Of a DNA stretch of 36,081 bases, positions 16,807 through 25,710 are shown piece after piece (position 1 is the stretch's first letter; every line of letters begins with the position of its first letter). The position numbers were made by a program, and so were the translations under genes. Location: positions 1 to 36,081 of the forward strand of contig JAGCFB010000058.1 of the NCBI GenBank assembly GCA_017650345.1. Reading direction: 5' to 3'. The notes under the pieces were generated by a model that worked only from the letters and a program-made list of their open reading frames with translations, was not told the DNA's origin and ran no database searches. This DNA is from Kiritimatiellia bacterium (GTDB taxonomy: Bacteria; Verrucomicrobiota; Kiritimatiellia; RFP12; UBA1067).

Positions 16807-19140
16807 ATGAAAATCAAGAAGCTTCTGTTGGCGTTCGCGGCCGCAACGGCCGCCACCGTGGCGTTCGCCCACGAATCCGTTCCGGCGTACCCCAACTTCG
16901 GACTGCCGCGCGTTGAGGAGATGATGTTCCTCGTCCTGCAGATCGGAATCATCCTCTTCGCCGCGCGCGTCGGCGGCGCGATCGCCACGATGATGAAGCT
17001 TCCGTCAATCCTCGGCGAGCTCGCGGCGGGCATCGTGATAGGTCCGTGGGCCCTCGGCGGAATCGGCTTCGGCGACGGGATGTTCCAGTACGGACTCTTC
17101 CACGGCGTGGCGCTGAAGGCGATGAACGCGGTCCCCGCCGCCGACGCGCACGTGATGTTCGGCACGATGGCCGGAACGTCCATGTTCGACGCCACGTCGC
17201 CCGCGCTGTACGGAATCGCGACGCTCGCCTCGGTGATCCTGCTGTTCCTCTCGGGGCTCGAGACGAACCTCAGGATGTTCCTCAAGTACTCGTTCGTCGG
17301 CTCGATGGTGGGCGTCGGCGGCGTGGTCGTCTCGTTCCTCTTCGGCGACCTCTGCGCGGTGTGGCTCCTGCCCAGGTTCTTCCCGGCCTTCGCCGAGCTC
17401 GCGGAGCTTCCGCTCGCGCAGGCGATGACCCACGCGGCCCCGCTCTACATGGGCATCATGTCCACCGCGACCTCCGTCGGCATCACGGCGCGCATCCTCT
17501 CCGAGCGCAAGAAGATGGACAGCGAGGAGGGCACGACGATCATGGCGGGCGCGGTGATCGACGACGTGCTCGGACTCATCGTCCTCGCCGTCGGCAACGG
17601 CATCATCGCCGCCAACATCGGCGCGAAGTCCGCCGCCGGCGCGTCCGCCGGGATGGACTGGGGCAACATCGGGTTCGTCGCGGTAAAGGCGTTCGGCGTC
17701 TGGCTCGGCGCGACGCTGATCGGCGTGCTGGCCGCGCGCTGGATCGCGAAGTTCCTCAAGGCGTGCTTCAAATCGACGGTCATGATCGCGACGATGGCGT
17801 TCGGACTCGCCCTCGTGCTCGCGGGCTTCTTCGAGTACATGGGCCTTGCGATGATCATCGGCGCGTACGTCATGGGCCTCGCGCTTTCGCGCACGGACCT
17901 CAAGCACCCCGTCCAGGAGATGCTCGCGCCGGTCTATACGTTCCTCGTGCCGGTGTTCTTCTGCGTGATGGGCATGATGGTCGATCTGTCCGCGCTGTGC
18001 TCCAAGCCGGTCCTCATCTTCGGCGGAATCTACACCGCGCTCGCCGTCGCCGCGAAGGTCCTAGGCTGCATGGTCCCGTCCATGTGCTGCGGCTTCAACG
18101 CGCTGGGCGGACTCCGCATCGGCGCGGGCATGGTGCCGCGCGGCGAGGTCGCGCTCATCATCGCCGGACTCGGCCTCTCCTACGGATACCTCACGCAGGA
18201 GATCTTCGGCATCGGCATTCTCATGACGCTCGTCACGACCGTCGTCGCGCCGCCCGCTCTCGTCGCCCTCTTCAAGCCGCGCGCGAAGGGCGTCCGCCAT
18301 CCGAAGCCCTCGAAGGACGGCTCGCGCGAGGTGGAGTTCACGCTCGGAAGCGACGAGATAGCCGACCTCGTCATGACCAAGCTCGTCGGCGAGTTCCGCA
18401 ACGAGGGCTTCTTCACGACGTGCCTTTCCCAGGAGGACCACATCTGGGAGATCGCGATGGACGAGATCGAGCTCTCGATCCAGCGTGTCGCGAACAAGAT
18501 CCGCTTCAACTGCACGCCCGCCGAGGAGGCTATCGTGATGACCGCGTGGATGGAGGTCGCAAGCCAGATGAACGACCTCGCCCGCTCGATCGCCAAGCCG
18601 ATTCGCAAGGAGGAGCTCGACAGGATGATCGTCTCGTCCGAGGCCGCCTCGCACGGACACGAGGGCGTCGGACGCTACCTGCAGGGTTTCGTCATGCTGC
18701 CGGACTTCACGGCGTCCTCGAAGAAGGAGGCCATCGAGAAGATGATCAAGGCGATCGCCACGGAGTGCCCCAACCACATCTACGACATCCCCGCCGCGAC
18801 CGAGGCCGTCATGCGCCGCGAGTCCTCCATGCCAACCGGCCTCGACCTCGGCATCGCAGTTCCGCACGGACGCTCCTCCAGCGTGCGCGGAATCTCAGGC
18901 GCCGTCGCGATCGTCAACAACGAGGGCAAGCCGGGCGGCTGCATACCGGACTACGAGACGATCGACAAGAGCATCGTCAGGATCATCGTCCTCACCGTCG
19001 CCAACGACCAGAAGCAGACGCCCTACCTCAAGCTCATGAGCTTCATCTCGCGCGCCCTCCGCGCGGACAACGGCGTCGATCGCCTTGCGAAATGCAAGAC
19101 CGTCGAGGAGATGAAGAGCTTCTTCAAGCACGCCCGCTGA
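16807..19140 (+). CDS. CPA2-family cation:proton antiporter fused to a PTS EIIA domain
   Basis: A 777-residue membrane protein. After a hydrophobic, signal-like N-terminus (MKIKKLLLAFAAATAATVAF) comes a Kef/NhaP-like Na+/H+ exchanger core (about residues 35-490), with PSILGELAAGIVIGP and a conserved region around VIDDVLGLI carrying the acidic pair expected at the CPA2 ion site. A cytoplasmic linker (about 500-620) precedes a fructose/Ntr-type PTS EIIA domain (about 635-777) with VPHGR, whose His687 would be phosphorylated. Such fusions are known and suggest control of ion exchange by PTS phosphorylation state; the partner kinase is not in this window. The stop overlaps the mnmE start by 1 nt, so the two genes are probably one unit. 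Confidence 0.88.
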   Translation: MKIKKLLLAFAAATAATVAFAHESVPAYPNFGLPRVEEMMFLVLQIGIILFAARVGGAIATMMKLPSILGELAAGIVIGPWALGGIGFGDGMFQYGLFHGVALKAMNAVPAADAHVMFGTMAGTSMFDATSPALYGIATLASVILLFLSGLETNLRMFLKYSFVGSMVGVGGVVVSFLFGDLCAVWLLPRFFPAFAELAELPLAQAMTHAAPLYMGIMSTATSVGITARILSERKKMDSEEGTTIMAGAVIDDVLGLIVLAVGNGIIAANIGAKSAAGASAGMDWGNIGFVAVKAFGVWLGATLIGVLAARWIAKFLKACFKSTVMIATMAFGLALVLAGFFEYMGLAMIIGAYVMGLALSRTDLKHPVQEMLAPVYTFLVPVFFCVMGMMVDLSALCSKPVLIFGGIYTALAVAAKVLGCMVPSMCCGFNALGGLRIGAGMVPRGEVALIIAGLGLSYGYLTQEIFGIGILMTLVTTVVAPPALVALFKPRAKGVRHPKPSKDGSREVEFTLGSDEIADLVMTKLVGEFRNEGFFTTCLSQEDHIWEIAMDEIELSIQRVANKIRFNCTPAEEAIVMTAWMEVASQMNDLARSIAKPIRKEELDRMIVSSEAASHGHEGVGRYLQGFVMLPDFTASSKKEAIEKMIKAIATECPNHIYDIPAATEAVMRRESSMPTGLDLGIAVPHGRSSSVRGISGAVAIVNNEGKPGGCIPDYETIDKSIVRIIVLTVANDQKQTPYLKLMSFISRALRADNGVDRLAKCKTVEEMKSFFKHAR

Positions 19141-20480
19141 TGGACTCGCGGTCGGACACGATCGCCGCGATCGCCACCGCGCCCGGACGCTCCGGGGTCG
19201 CGGTGGTGCGCGTCTCGGGGCCGGACGCCTTCGCCGTAGGCGAGCGCGTCGCGGGCCGCCGACCCGAGCCGGGACGCGTTTTTTTCGCGCGCTTCGGCGG
19301 ACCAGGCGCCGCAGCCATCGACAACGGACTCCTCCTCGCGTTCGCCGCGCCGCATTCCTACACCGGCGAGGACGTCGTCGAGCTCCAGTGCCACGGCGGG
19401 TCCGTCGCGCCCCGCCGCGTCCTGGAGGCATGCTTCGCGGCAGGCGCGCGCCTTGCGCGGCGCGGCGAGTTCACCGAGCGCGCGTTCCTCTACGGAAAGA
19501 TTTCCTACGAACAGGCCGAGGGCGTCATTGATCTCATCGACGCGAAGACCGCGCGCGCGGCGGACGCCGCGCTGGAGGAGCTGGAGGGCGGGGACCAGGG
19601 CAGGACAGGCGTCTTCCGGCGCCTCTACGACGCCACGCTGGAGATGTCCGCGACGGTGGAGCATTCCCTGGACGTCAGCGAGGAGGAGCTTCCGCCGTCC
19701 TTCTTCGCCGCGCTGGACGCGTCGCTCTCCGGACTCCGCTCCGCGATACGCGACGCGCGCCGCCGGCTGAGGGAGCGGAAGCTGCTCCGCGACGGGGCGC
19801 TCGTGGTGCTCGCCGGCGCGCCGAACGCCGGCAAGAGCTCGCTCATGAACGCGCTTCTCGGCGAAAGCCGGGCCATCGTCTCGGCGACGCCGGGGACCAC
19901 GCGCGACTCCATAGAGGAGTGGCTCGACGTGGGCGGATGGCCGGTGAGGCTCGTCGATACGGCCGGACTGCGCGAATCGTCGGACGCCATAGAGGCGGAA
20001 GGGGTGAGACGCAGCGAATCGCTGATGGGGAAGGCGGACCTCGTCCTGATGCTTGAGCCCGCCGGGGAGGAGGCGTGCGCGAGCCGCGGACGGGAGGCGT
20101 CCGGTGCTGGCGCGCCGACGATCCTCATCGCGTCCAAGTGCGACATTGCGCGCGGACCGGGCCTGAACGTCTCGTCAGTCACGGGCGAGGGGCTGGATGC
20201 GCTTCGTGCGGCGATCGCGGCACGGCTTGCGGAGCTGGCGGACTCGCCGTCCGCCGGGGAGGCGGAAGTCTCGTCCGAGGTCGCCGGGCGGCGCATGGCC
20301 GCGCTGGCCGGTGCGGAGTCCGCGCTTGCGCCGTTCGAGGGTCCGTCGTCTGGCTTCGACCTGGTCCTTTTCGCGAACGCGCTGCGCGACGCGTGCGAGC
20401 GGCTCGGGGCGGTTTGCGGGGCGACGTATTCCGCGGATCTCCTCGACAGCCTCTTCTCGCGCTTCTGCGTCGGCAAGTAG
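19140..20480 (+). CDS. mnmE: tRNA modification GTPase MnmE
   Basis: A 446-residue MnmE (TrmE), which with MnmG builds the carboxymethylaminomethyl group at wobble U34 of tRNAs, using a methylene-tetrahydrofolate carbon. The N-terminal folate-binding domain carries TIAAIATAPGRSG and GEFTERAFLYGK. The inserted G domain has a P-loop GAPNAGKSS, switch region PGTTRD, DTAG, and SKCD as the guanine-specificity motif in place of NKxD. The C-terminus ends in the diagnostic FCVGK, whose Cys is conserved in the family. ATG 19140 overlaps the antiporter stop by one base (TGATG) and has no clear ribosome site, so translation is likely coupled. The same frame is open far upstream through the antiporter, which is coincidental. 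Length is normal for the family. Confidence 0.95.
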   Translation: MDSRSDTIAAIATAPGRSGVAVVRVSGPDAFAVGERVAGRRPEPGRVFFARFGGPGAAAIDNGLLLAFAAPHSYTGEDVVELQCHGGSVAPRRVLEACFAAGARLARRGEFTERAFLYGKISYEQAEGVIDLIDAKTARAADAALEELEGGDQGRTGVFRRLYDATLEMSATVEHSLDVSEEELPPSFFAALDASLSGLRSAIRDARRRLRERKLLRDGALVVLAGAPNAGKSSLMNALLGESRAIVSATPGTTRDSIEEWLDVGGWPVRLVDTAGLRESSDAIEAEGVRRSESLMGKADLVLMLEPAGEEACASRGREASGAGAPTILIASKCDIARGPGLNVSSVTGEGLDALRAAIAARLAELADSPSAGEAEVSSEVAGRRMAALAGAESALAPFEGPSSGFDLVLFANALRDACERLGAVCGATYSADLLDSLFSRFCVGK

Positions 20481-20501
20481 CTCCGTTCGCCGTAGCTCTT
20501 A

Positions 20502-20531
20502 GAGACACGGAAGCGGATTTTTTGGTATAAT
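20502..20531 (+). promoter_or_regulatory. Promoter of the fabG-tatA-uvrC unit
   Basis: GAGACA (20502-20507, 4 of 6 matches to the -35 consensus), an 18-bp spacer and TATAAT (20526-20531) preceded by TGG. Transcription would begin near 20538, giving a 24-nt leader with AAGGAG at 20548-20553. Confidence 0.65.
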
Positions 20532-20561
20532 GTTTAAAAACCGACTTAAGGAGAAACAAAA

Positions 20562-21326
20562 ATGGAGAATCTGAAGGGCAAGGTCGCGATCGTCACGGGA
20601 GCTGCGCGCGGAATCGGCGCGGCGATAGCGAAGAAGCTCGCGGAGCGCGGCGCGAACGTCGCTATCTGCGATCTCAAGGCCGAGTGGTGCGACGAGACCG
20701 TGAAGGCGCTCGAGGCGCTCGGCGTCAAGGCGAAGGGCTACGGCGTAAACGTCGCGGTCTCGTCCGAGGTCGATGCGTGCGTGAAGTCCGTCATCGCGGA
20801 CTTCGGCAAGGTTGACATCATGGTCAACAACGCGGGCATCACGAAGGACGGGCTCCTCATGCGCATGAGTGACGAGGACTGGGACGCCGTCATCGACGTG
20901 AACCTCAAGGGCACGTTCCTCTTCACGCGCGCCGTGGCGCGTCCGATGATGAAGAACAAGGCCGAGGACGGCACGCAGCTCGGCGGCTCGATCATCAACA
21001 TCGCGTCCGTCGTCGGCATCATGGGCAACGCCGGACAGGCGAACTACACGGCGTCCAAGGGCGGCGTCATCGCGCTCACGAAGACGACGGCCAAGGAGCT
21101 CGGCTCGCGCAACATCCGCTGCAACGCGGTCGCGCCGGGATTCATCCAGTCCAAGATGACGGACGTCCTTCCCGAGGACGTGCGCAAGGCGTACATGGAC
21201 ACGATCCCGCTCAAGCGCTTCGGCACTGTCGATGACATCGCCAAGGCCGTCGCGTGGCTCGCCGGCGACGAGTCCGCCTACGTCACGGGACAGATCATCT
21301 CCGTCAACGGCGGAATGATCGGCTAA
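20562..21326 (+). CDS. fabG: 3-oxoacyl-[ACP] reductase FabG
   Basis: A 254-residue short-chain dehydrogenase of normal FabG length. It reduces 3-oxoacyl-ACP to 3-hydroxyacyl-ACP with NADPH in the fatty-acid elongation cycle, in the cytoplasm as a tetramer. Visible motifs are the cofactor loop TGAARGIG near residue 12, NNAGITKDGLLMRM, the catalytic Ser149, Tyr162 and Lys166 (IASVVG and YTASK), and the C-terminal TGQIISVNGGMIG. The ATG has AAGGAG 8 nt upstream. No other fatty-acid genes (fabD, acpP, fabF) are adjacent, so a different short-chain dehydrogenase role is possible, but the ITKDGLLMRM segment is typical of FabG. tatA follows after 19 nt. Confidence 0.92.
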   Translation: MENLKGKVAIVTGAARGIGAAIAKKLAERGANVAICDLKAEWCDETVKALEALGVKAKGYGVNVAVSSEVDACVKSVIADFGKVDIMVNNAGITKDGLLMRMSDEDWDAVIDVNLKGTFLFTRAVARPMMKNKAEDGTQLGGSIINIASVVGIMGNAGQANYTASKGGVIALTKTTAKELGSRNIRCNAVAPGFIQSKMTDVLPEDVRKAYMDTIPLKRFGTVDDIAKAVAWLAGDESAYVTGQIISVNGGMIG

Positions 21327-21345
21327 GGTCGAAGGAGGAACCGTA

Positions 21346-21537
21346 ATGAGACCCGGAATCTGGCAAATCCTCATCTGCGTTGTGATAATCGCGCTTCTTT
21401 TCGGCGCGAACAAGATCCCGCAGATCGCCCGTTCGCTCGGCAAGGCCAAGGGCGAGTTCAAGAAGGGGCTCGCCGAGGGCGAGAGGGACGACGACGCCAA
21501 GGGCGGCGACGGACCCGAGCCGTCCGACGGCAAATAG
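21346..21537 (+). CDS. tatA: Sec-independent translocase subunit TatA
   Basis: A 63-residue TatA/E-type protein. A short N-terminal transmembrane helix (about residues 5-20) is followed by the hinge FGANKIPQIARSLGKAKGEF, an amphipathic helix, and a highly acidic tail. TatA oligomerises around TatC to pass folded proteins across the inner membrane. A strong AAGGAGG site (21332-21338) precedes the ATG. No tatC or tatB is in the window. It sits between fabG and uvrC in the same direction with short gaps, so it is probably co-transcribed, with no evident functional link. TatA and TatE cannot be told apart from sequence this short. Confidence 0.92.
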   Translation: MRPGIWQILICVVIIALLFGANKIPQIARSLGKAKGEFKKGLAEGERDDDAKGGDGPEPSDGK

Positions 21538-21551
21538 GAGGCGGGCGTCGG

Positions 21552-23027
21552 GTGACTGACCTCGTCCGCGAGCGTCTCAAGACGCTTCCGAACCGCCCCG
21601 GCTGCTATCTCATGCGAGATCGCCGGGGCGTCATCATATACGTCGGCAAGGCGAAGAACCTGCGCCGGCGCGTCTCCAGCTACTTCCGTCCCGGCGCGAA
21701 GCACGCGCCGAAGGTCCGCTCGATGGTCGATACCGTTTACGACTTCGAGTTCATGACGGTGAAGAACGAGGCGGAGTCGCTGCTCACCGAGGCGTCGCTC
21801 ATAAAGAAGTACAAGCCGCACTTCAACATACTGATGCGGGACGACAAGCGCTACCTGGCGCTGAGGGCGGACGCGGACGCGCCGTGGCCGCGCTTAAGCT
21901 GCGTGAGGATCGTCCGCGACGACGGCGCGCGCTACTTCGGTCCGTTCCCGTCGAGTCCCGTGGTGCGCGCGGCGAAGGACTTCGTGGAGAAGCGCTGGGG
22001 GATCCGCGAGTGCGACGACATCGAGCCGGACGGGGAGTCGCACAAGCACTGCCTTGCGAACGTGATCCGCCGCTGCTCCGCTCCGTGCCTCGGACGCATT
22101 TCGCGCGAGGAGTACCGCGCGCGCTTCGAGGAGGCGTGCGAGTTCCTGCAGGGGAGGCGTCCGGAGGTCCTCGCCGAGGTCGATGCCGAGATGCGCGCGG
22201 CGTCCGAAAAGGGCGACTTCGAGACGGCGGCGAGGCTGAGGGACACCCTGTTCGCGCTGAAGGAGATGACCAAGGCGCATTTCGTCAGGAAGTCGCCGGA
22301 GATGCGCAGGGCGGACGCCGTGAAGGGCATCGAGGAGCTTGCGGAGGCTCTTGGGCTCGCCGCGCCGCCGCGCATAATCGAGTGCGTGGACATATCGAAC
22401 CTCTTCGGGACGCACAACGTCGCCTCGCTGGTGGTGGCGCGCGACGGACTCCCGGACCGCCGCTGGTACCGGCACTTCAGGATAAGGAGCTTCGAGGGGG
22501 CGGACGATCCGCGCGCGATGGCGGAGGTCGTGCGGCGCAGGTACGGTCCGGAATCGACGCTGCTGGGGACGTCGCCGCGGGCGGACCTCTACATATGCGA
22601 CGGCGGCGTGACGCAGCTGAGGGCGGCGCGCGCGGCGTTCGCGGAGATCGGGGCCGGGGACATGCCGACGGTGGGGCTCGCCAAGCAGCAGGAGATCGTT
22701 GTCCTGGACGACGGGAGGCCGGACGTGGTGCTTCCGAGGGACAGCGAGGCGCTTATGGTCATAACGAGGCTTCGCGACGAGGCGCACCGCTTCGCGATAA
22801 CGTACCACAGGAACCTTAGGGAGAAGGCGATAAGGGAGAGCGCGCTGGACGAGGTTCCGGGGATAGGCGAGGCGAAGAAGGCGAAGCTGCTGAAGGCGTT
22901 CGGGTCCGTCCGCGGCATCGCGCGCGCCACGGCCGAGGAGGTGGCGTCCGTCGCCGGTGTCGGCGCGGCTATAGCGGAGGAGGTCCTCAAGGTCGCCCGC
23001 TCCGGCACCCTCTCCAGCCGCACCTGA
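21552..23027 (+). CDS. uvrC: Excinuclease ABC subunit C (compact UvrC)
   Basis: A 491-residue nucleotide-excision-repair nuclease that cuts the damaged strand on both sides of a UvrB-bound lesion. Domains in order: GIY-YIG nuclease (about 10-95, PGCYLM and IIYVGKAKNLRRR), a four-Cys motif at residues 154, 167, 175 and 179 spaced like the known UvrC [4Fe-4S] ligands, a UVR domain binding UvrB (about 199-235), an RNase H-like nuclease with Asp280 (CVDISN), Asp350 (ICDGG) and His412 (DEAHRF), and helix-hairpin-helix motifs (VPGIGEAKK, VAGVGAAIA). All catalytic parts are present although it is about 100 residues shorter than the usual 590-610. It starts with GTG 10 nt after AGGAGG, 14 nt behind tatA. 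Confidence 0.95.
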   Translation: MTDLVRERLKTLPNRPGCYLMRDRRGVIIYVGKAKNLRRRVSSYFRPGAKHAPKVRSMVDTVYDFEFMTVKNEAESLLTEASLIKKYKPHFNILMRDDKRYLALRADADAPWPRLSCVRIVRDDGARYFGPFPSSPVVRAAKDFVEKRWGIRECDDIEPDGESHKHCLANVIRRCSAPCLGRISREEYRARFEEACEFLQGRRPEVLAEVDAEMRAASEKGDFETAARLRDTLFALKEMTKAHFVRKSPEMRRADAVKGIEELAEALGLAAPPRIIECVDISNLFGTHNVASLVVARDGLPDRRWYRHFRIRSFEGADDPRAMAEVVRRRYGPESTLLGTSPRADLYICDGGVTQLRAARAAFAEIGAGDMPTVGLAKQQEIVVLDDGRPDVVLPRDSEALMVITRLRDEAHRFAITYHRNLREKAIRESALDEVPGIGEAKKAKLLKAFGSVRGIARATAEEVASVAGVGAAIAEEVLKVARSGTLSSRT

Positions 23028-23050
23028 CCTGCCCGCGCCCGGCACGCTGG
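23014..23050 (+). terminator. Possible terminator after uvrC
   Basis: CCAGC (23014-23018) can pair with GCTGG (23046-23050), followed by ACTTTTT. The loop is long and GC-rich and the stem begins inside the uvrC coding region, so this is only a weak intrinsic-terminator candidate ahead of the secDF promoter. Confidence 0.25.
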
Positions 23051-23076
23051 ACTTTTTGCGCCGCTTTTGGTAAAAT
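23048..23076 (+). promoter_or_regulatory. Promoter of the secDF-proS-lgt unit
   Basis: TGGACT (23048-23053, 4 of 6), a 17-bp spacer and TAAAAT (23071-23076) preceded by TGG. The start near 23083 gives a leader of about 32 nt and excludes an upstream in-frame ATG at 23067, which overlaps the promoter. Confidence 0.6.
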
Positions 23077-23114
23077 ACTTCAAAGTTTTTCTCAAAAAAG
23101 AGGTAAATAAGAGT

Positions 23115-25682
23115 ATGTCGAAGGAATCGATCGTTCGCAACAACGTCTGGAAATGGCTGATTTTGCTGCTTCTTGCGGCATTTTCGGTCCATGTGGCCTA
23201 TCCTTTCAAGGATAAGCTGCGCCTTGGCCTGGACCTGAAGGGCGGCACGTCCTTCACGCTCGGCGTGGACGTCGAGAAGCTCCGCGAGAACATCAAGGCG
23301 GAGAATCCGGCGCTCACCAACGACGCGGCCGCCGTCGAGAACATCGTCAACGAGACGCTCAAGGACTGCGACGAGAACGTGATCGCCGTCATCCGCAGGC
23401 GCGTCGATTCCATGGGCACCAATGAGCCCGTCATCCAGTCGCTTCCCAAGGACCACCGCCTCCTGGTGCAGCTCCCCGGCGCGGACGAGAAGCTCCGCAA
23501 CGAGGCGAAGGCGCGCCTCCAGAACATGGCGTTCCTCGAGTTCCGCCTCACGCATCCGAAGGACCGCCAGCTCGTGGACAAGCTCCTCGCCAAGGACATC
23601 TGCCCCGAGGGCTACGTCAAGAAGGGCTCCGGCTACGGCCGCGCCGCCAACTGGGCAGAGGTCGCCCGCACGCCCGGCTACGCCACGCGCCTCGCCGCCT
23701 TCGGCACGACGGACGACCGCTACCGCTTCATGCTCGAGGACAACAAGGACGGCTCCTACACGCCCCACTTCGTCTCGCGCACGGTCGAGCTGACCGGCAA
23801 GAACGTCGAGCACGCCGCCTGGGAGCGCGACATGGCCAAGGGCGGCTTCGAGGTCAAGTTCCGCCTTGACGCCGAGGGCGGGCAGAAGTTCTCCGCTCTC
23901 ACCCGCAACTACAAGGCCGGCGGCCCGAAGAACAAGACCAGCGAGGGCCGCTGCCTCGCGATCGTCCTCGACGACACGCTTGTCTCCGCCCCCCAGATCC
24001 AGAGCGAGATCGGCCGCGAGGGCGTGATCACCGGACGCTTCTCCCTCCAGGAGGCCAAGACGCTCGCGGCGGACATCAACGCCGGCGCGCTTCCCGCCCC
24101 GCTCAAGATCCTCTCCGAGTCCTCCGTCGCCCCGACCGTCGGCGAGGACGCGATCTCCGCCGGAAAGACCGCCGCGATCATCGGCTTCGTCCTCGTCGCG
24201 ATCTTCATGTTCATCTACTACTGGTACGCGGGCCTCGTCGCCGACGTCGCGCTCTTCCTCGACGTCGCGCTCCTCCCGACCGCGCTCGTCCTCGTCGCCA
24301 ACATCCTCGGCGTCTTCGCCAAGGATCCCGCGATGGGCGGCGGCGGAACGATGACGCTCCCCGTCCTCACGATGCCCGGCATCGCCGGCCTCGTCCTCAC
24401 GCTCGGCATGGCCGTGGACGCCAACGTGCTCGTCTTCGAGCGCATCCGCGAGGAGTTCCAGCGCGGACAGGCGGCGGGCAAGGCCATCGCCAACGGATAC
24501 GGACGCGCCTTCACGGCGATCCTCGACTCCAACCTCACGACGATCATCACCGGCATCATCCTCTTCATCGTCGGCACCGGTCCGGTCCGCGGCTTCGCGA
24601 TCACGCTCACCGCGGGCGTCGTGATCTCCATGTTCACGGCCGTCGTCGCCACGCGTCTCGTCTTCGACCACACGGTCAGGCCCGAGAGCACGAAGCCGTT
24701 CAGGATGCTCCAGTTCTTCAAGGAGCCCAAGATCGACTTCATGAGGTTCGGCAACAAGACGCTCATCGGCTCCGCGATCGTCATCGTCCTCTCCCTCGCG
24801 ATCTTCGGCATCCGCCTCGCCAGCAACCCCGCGAGCGTCCTCTCCGTCGATCTCACAGGCGGAACCTCCATCGTCTATAACATGACGCAGGAGGAGGCCG
24901 GCCAGCCGTCCGTCGGCGACATCCGCTCCGCTCTCAACGGGTTCGACAACGCCGCCGTCATCCAGTACCAGCGCGGCGAGCGCACGACGCTCCTCGTCAA
25001 GACCGGCGAGACGGCGGACACCGCCAAGGGCAAGAATCTCGAGAACCGCGACGTCGGCGCGTATGTGACGAAACTCCTCTCCGAGCGCTTCCCCGACGCC
25101 GGGTTCACCACCGCGAGCGTCGAGGAGGTCGGCTCCGTCGTCGGCGCGGACCTCAAGGAGTCCGGCACCAAGGCCGTCCTCTTCTCCCTCATCGCGATCC
25201 TGATCTACGTCGGCTGCCGCTTCAAGTTCGGCTTCGGCCTCGGCGGACTCGTCGCCCTCGCGCACGACGCGCTGATCTCGCTCGGACTCTTCTCGCTGTG
25301 CGGACGCCAGGTCTCGCTCATCGTGATCACCGCGCTCCTGACGATCATCGGCTACTCGATCAACGACACCGTCGTCGTCTTCGACCGCATCCGCGAGCAG
25401 CTCCACCGCGACAAGCGCACGCCGTTCCGCGAGCTCTGCAACCAGGCGATCAACGCCTGCCTCGGCCGCACGGTCATCACGTCCATCACGACGTTCTTCG
25501 CGGTCGCCGCGCTCTTCGTGTTCGGCGACGGATCGATCTACGACTTCGCGCTCACGATGCTCATCGGCGTCGTCGCCGGCACCTACTCGTCCATCTTCAT
25601 CGCCACGCCGATCATGGCCTGGTGGTACCGCGAGAAACGCCCCGACTTCGACGAGGAGGACTCCGCCCAGCAGGCGAAGTAG
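23115..25682 (+). CDS. secDF: Fused protein-export membrane protein SecD-SecF
   Basis: An 855-residue inner-membrane protein that uses the proton gradient to help the Sec channel pull proteins out. The SecD half starts with a transmembrane helix (about 13-30), followed by LDLKGGTSFTLGVD and a large periplasmic P1 region, then SVAPTVGEDAI and the five-helix bundle with LGMAVDANVLVFERIREE. The SecF half starts near residue 535 and repeats the plan: helix, DLTGGTSIVYNM, a smaller periplasmic domain, then the bundle with GYSINDTVVVFDRIREQ. Both conserved Asp motifs of the proton path are present. Fusion into one chain is known in several phyla. ATG 23115 is chosen for its position after the promoter and an AGAGGT site. 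Confidence 0.94.
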   Translation: MSKESIVRNNVWKWLILLLLAAFSVHVAYPFKDKLRLGLDLKGGTSFTLGVDVEKLRENIKAENPALTNDAAAVENIVNETLKDCDENVIAVIRRRVDSMGTNEPVIQSLPKDHRLLVQLPGADEKLRNEAKARLQNMAFLEFRLTHPKDRQLVDKLLAKDICPEGYVKKGSGYGRAANWAEVARTPGYATRLAAFGTTDDRYRFMLEDNKDGSYTPHFVSRTVELTGKNVEHAAWERDMAKGGFEVKFRLDAEGGQKFSALTRNYKAGGPKNKTSEGRCLAIVLDDTLVSAPQIQSEIGREGVITGRFSLQEAKTLAADINAGALPAPLKILSESSVAPTVGEDAISAGKTAAIIGFVLVAIFMFIYYWYAGLVADVALFLDVALLPTALVLVANILGVFAKDPAMGGGGTMTLPVLTMPGIAGLVLTLGMAVDANVLVFERIREEFQRGQAAGKAIANGYGRAFTAILDSNLTTIITGIILFIVGTGPVRGFAITLTAGVVISMFTAVVATRLVFDHTVRPESTKPFRMLQFFKEPKIDFMRFGNKTLIGSAIVIVLSLAIFGIRLASNPASVLSVDLTGGTSIVYNMTQEEAGQPSVGDIRSALNGFDNAAVIQYQRGERTTLLVKTGETADTAKGKNLENRDVGAYVTKLLSERFPDAGFTTASVEEVGSVVGADLKESGTKAVLFSLIAILIYVGCRFKFGFGLGGLVALAHDALISLGLFSLCGRQVSLIVITALLTIIGYSINDTVVVFDRIREQLHRDKRTPFRELCNQAINACLGRTVITSITTFFAVAALFVFGDGSIYDFALTMLIGVVAGTYSSIFIATPIMAWWYREKRPDFDEEDSAQQAK

Positions 25683-25710
25683 TCCGATAGCCCAAGGTGG
25701 AGGCCCCGCG

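Noticed and set aside
14430-17285. A 951-codon open frame on the - strand
   Set aside because: It lies opposite the metalloprotease and antiporter genes, spans their intergenic promoter, and its translation is low-complexity Arg/Val/Ala-rich with no domain; GC-rich codon bias opens the antisense frame.
17046-19139. Open frame extending mnmE about 700 codons upstream
   Set aside because: This part is an Arg-rich out-of-frame reading of the antiporter gene; MnmE similarity starts exactly at ATG 19140.
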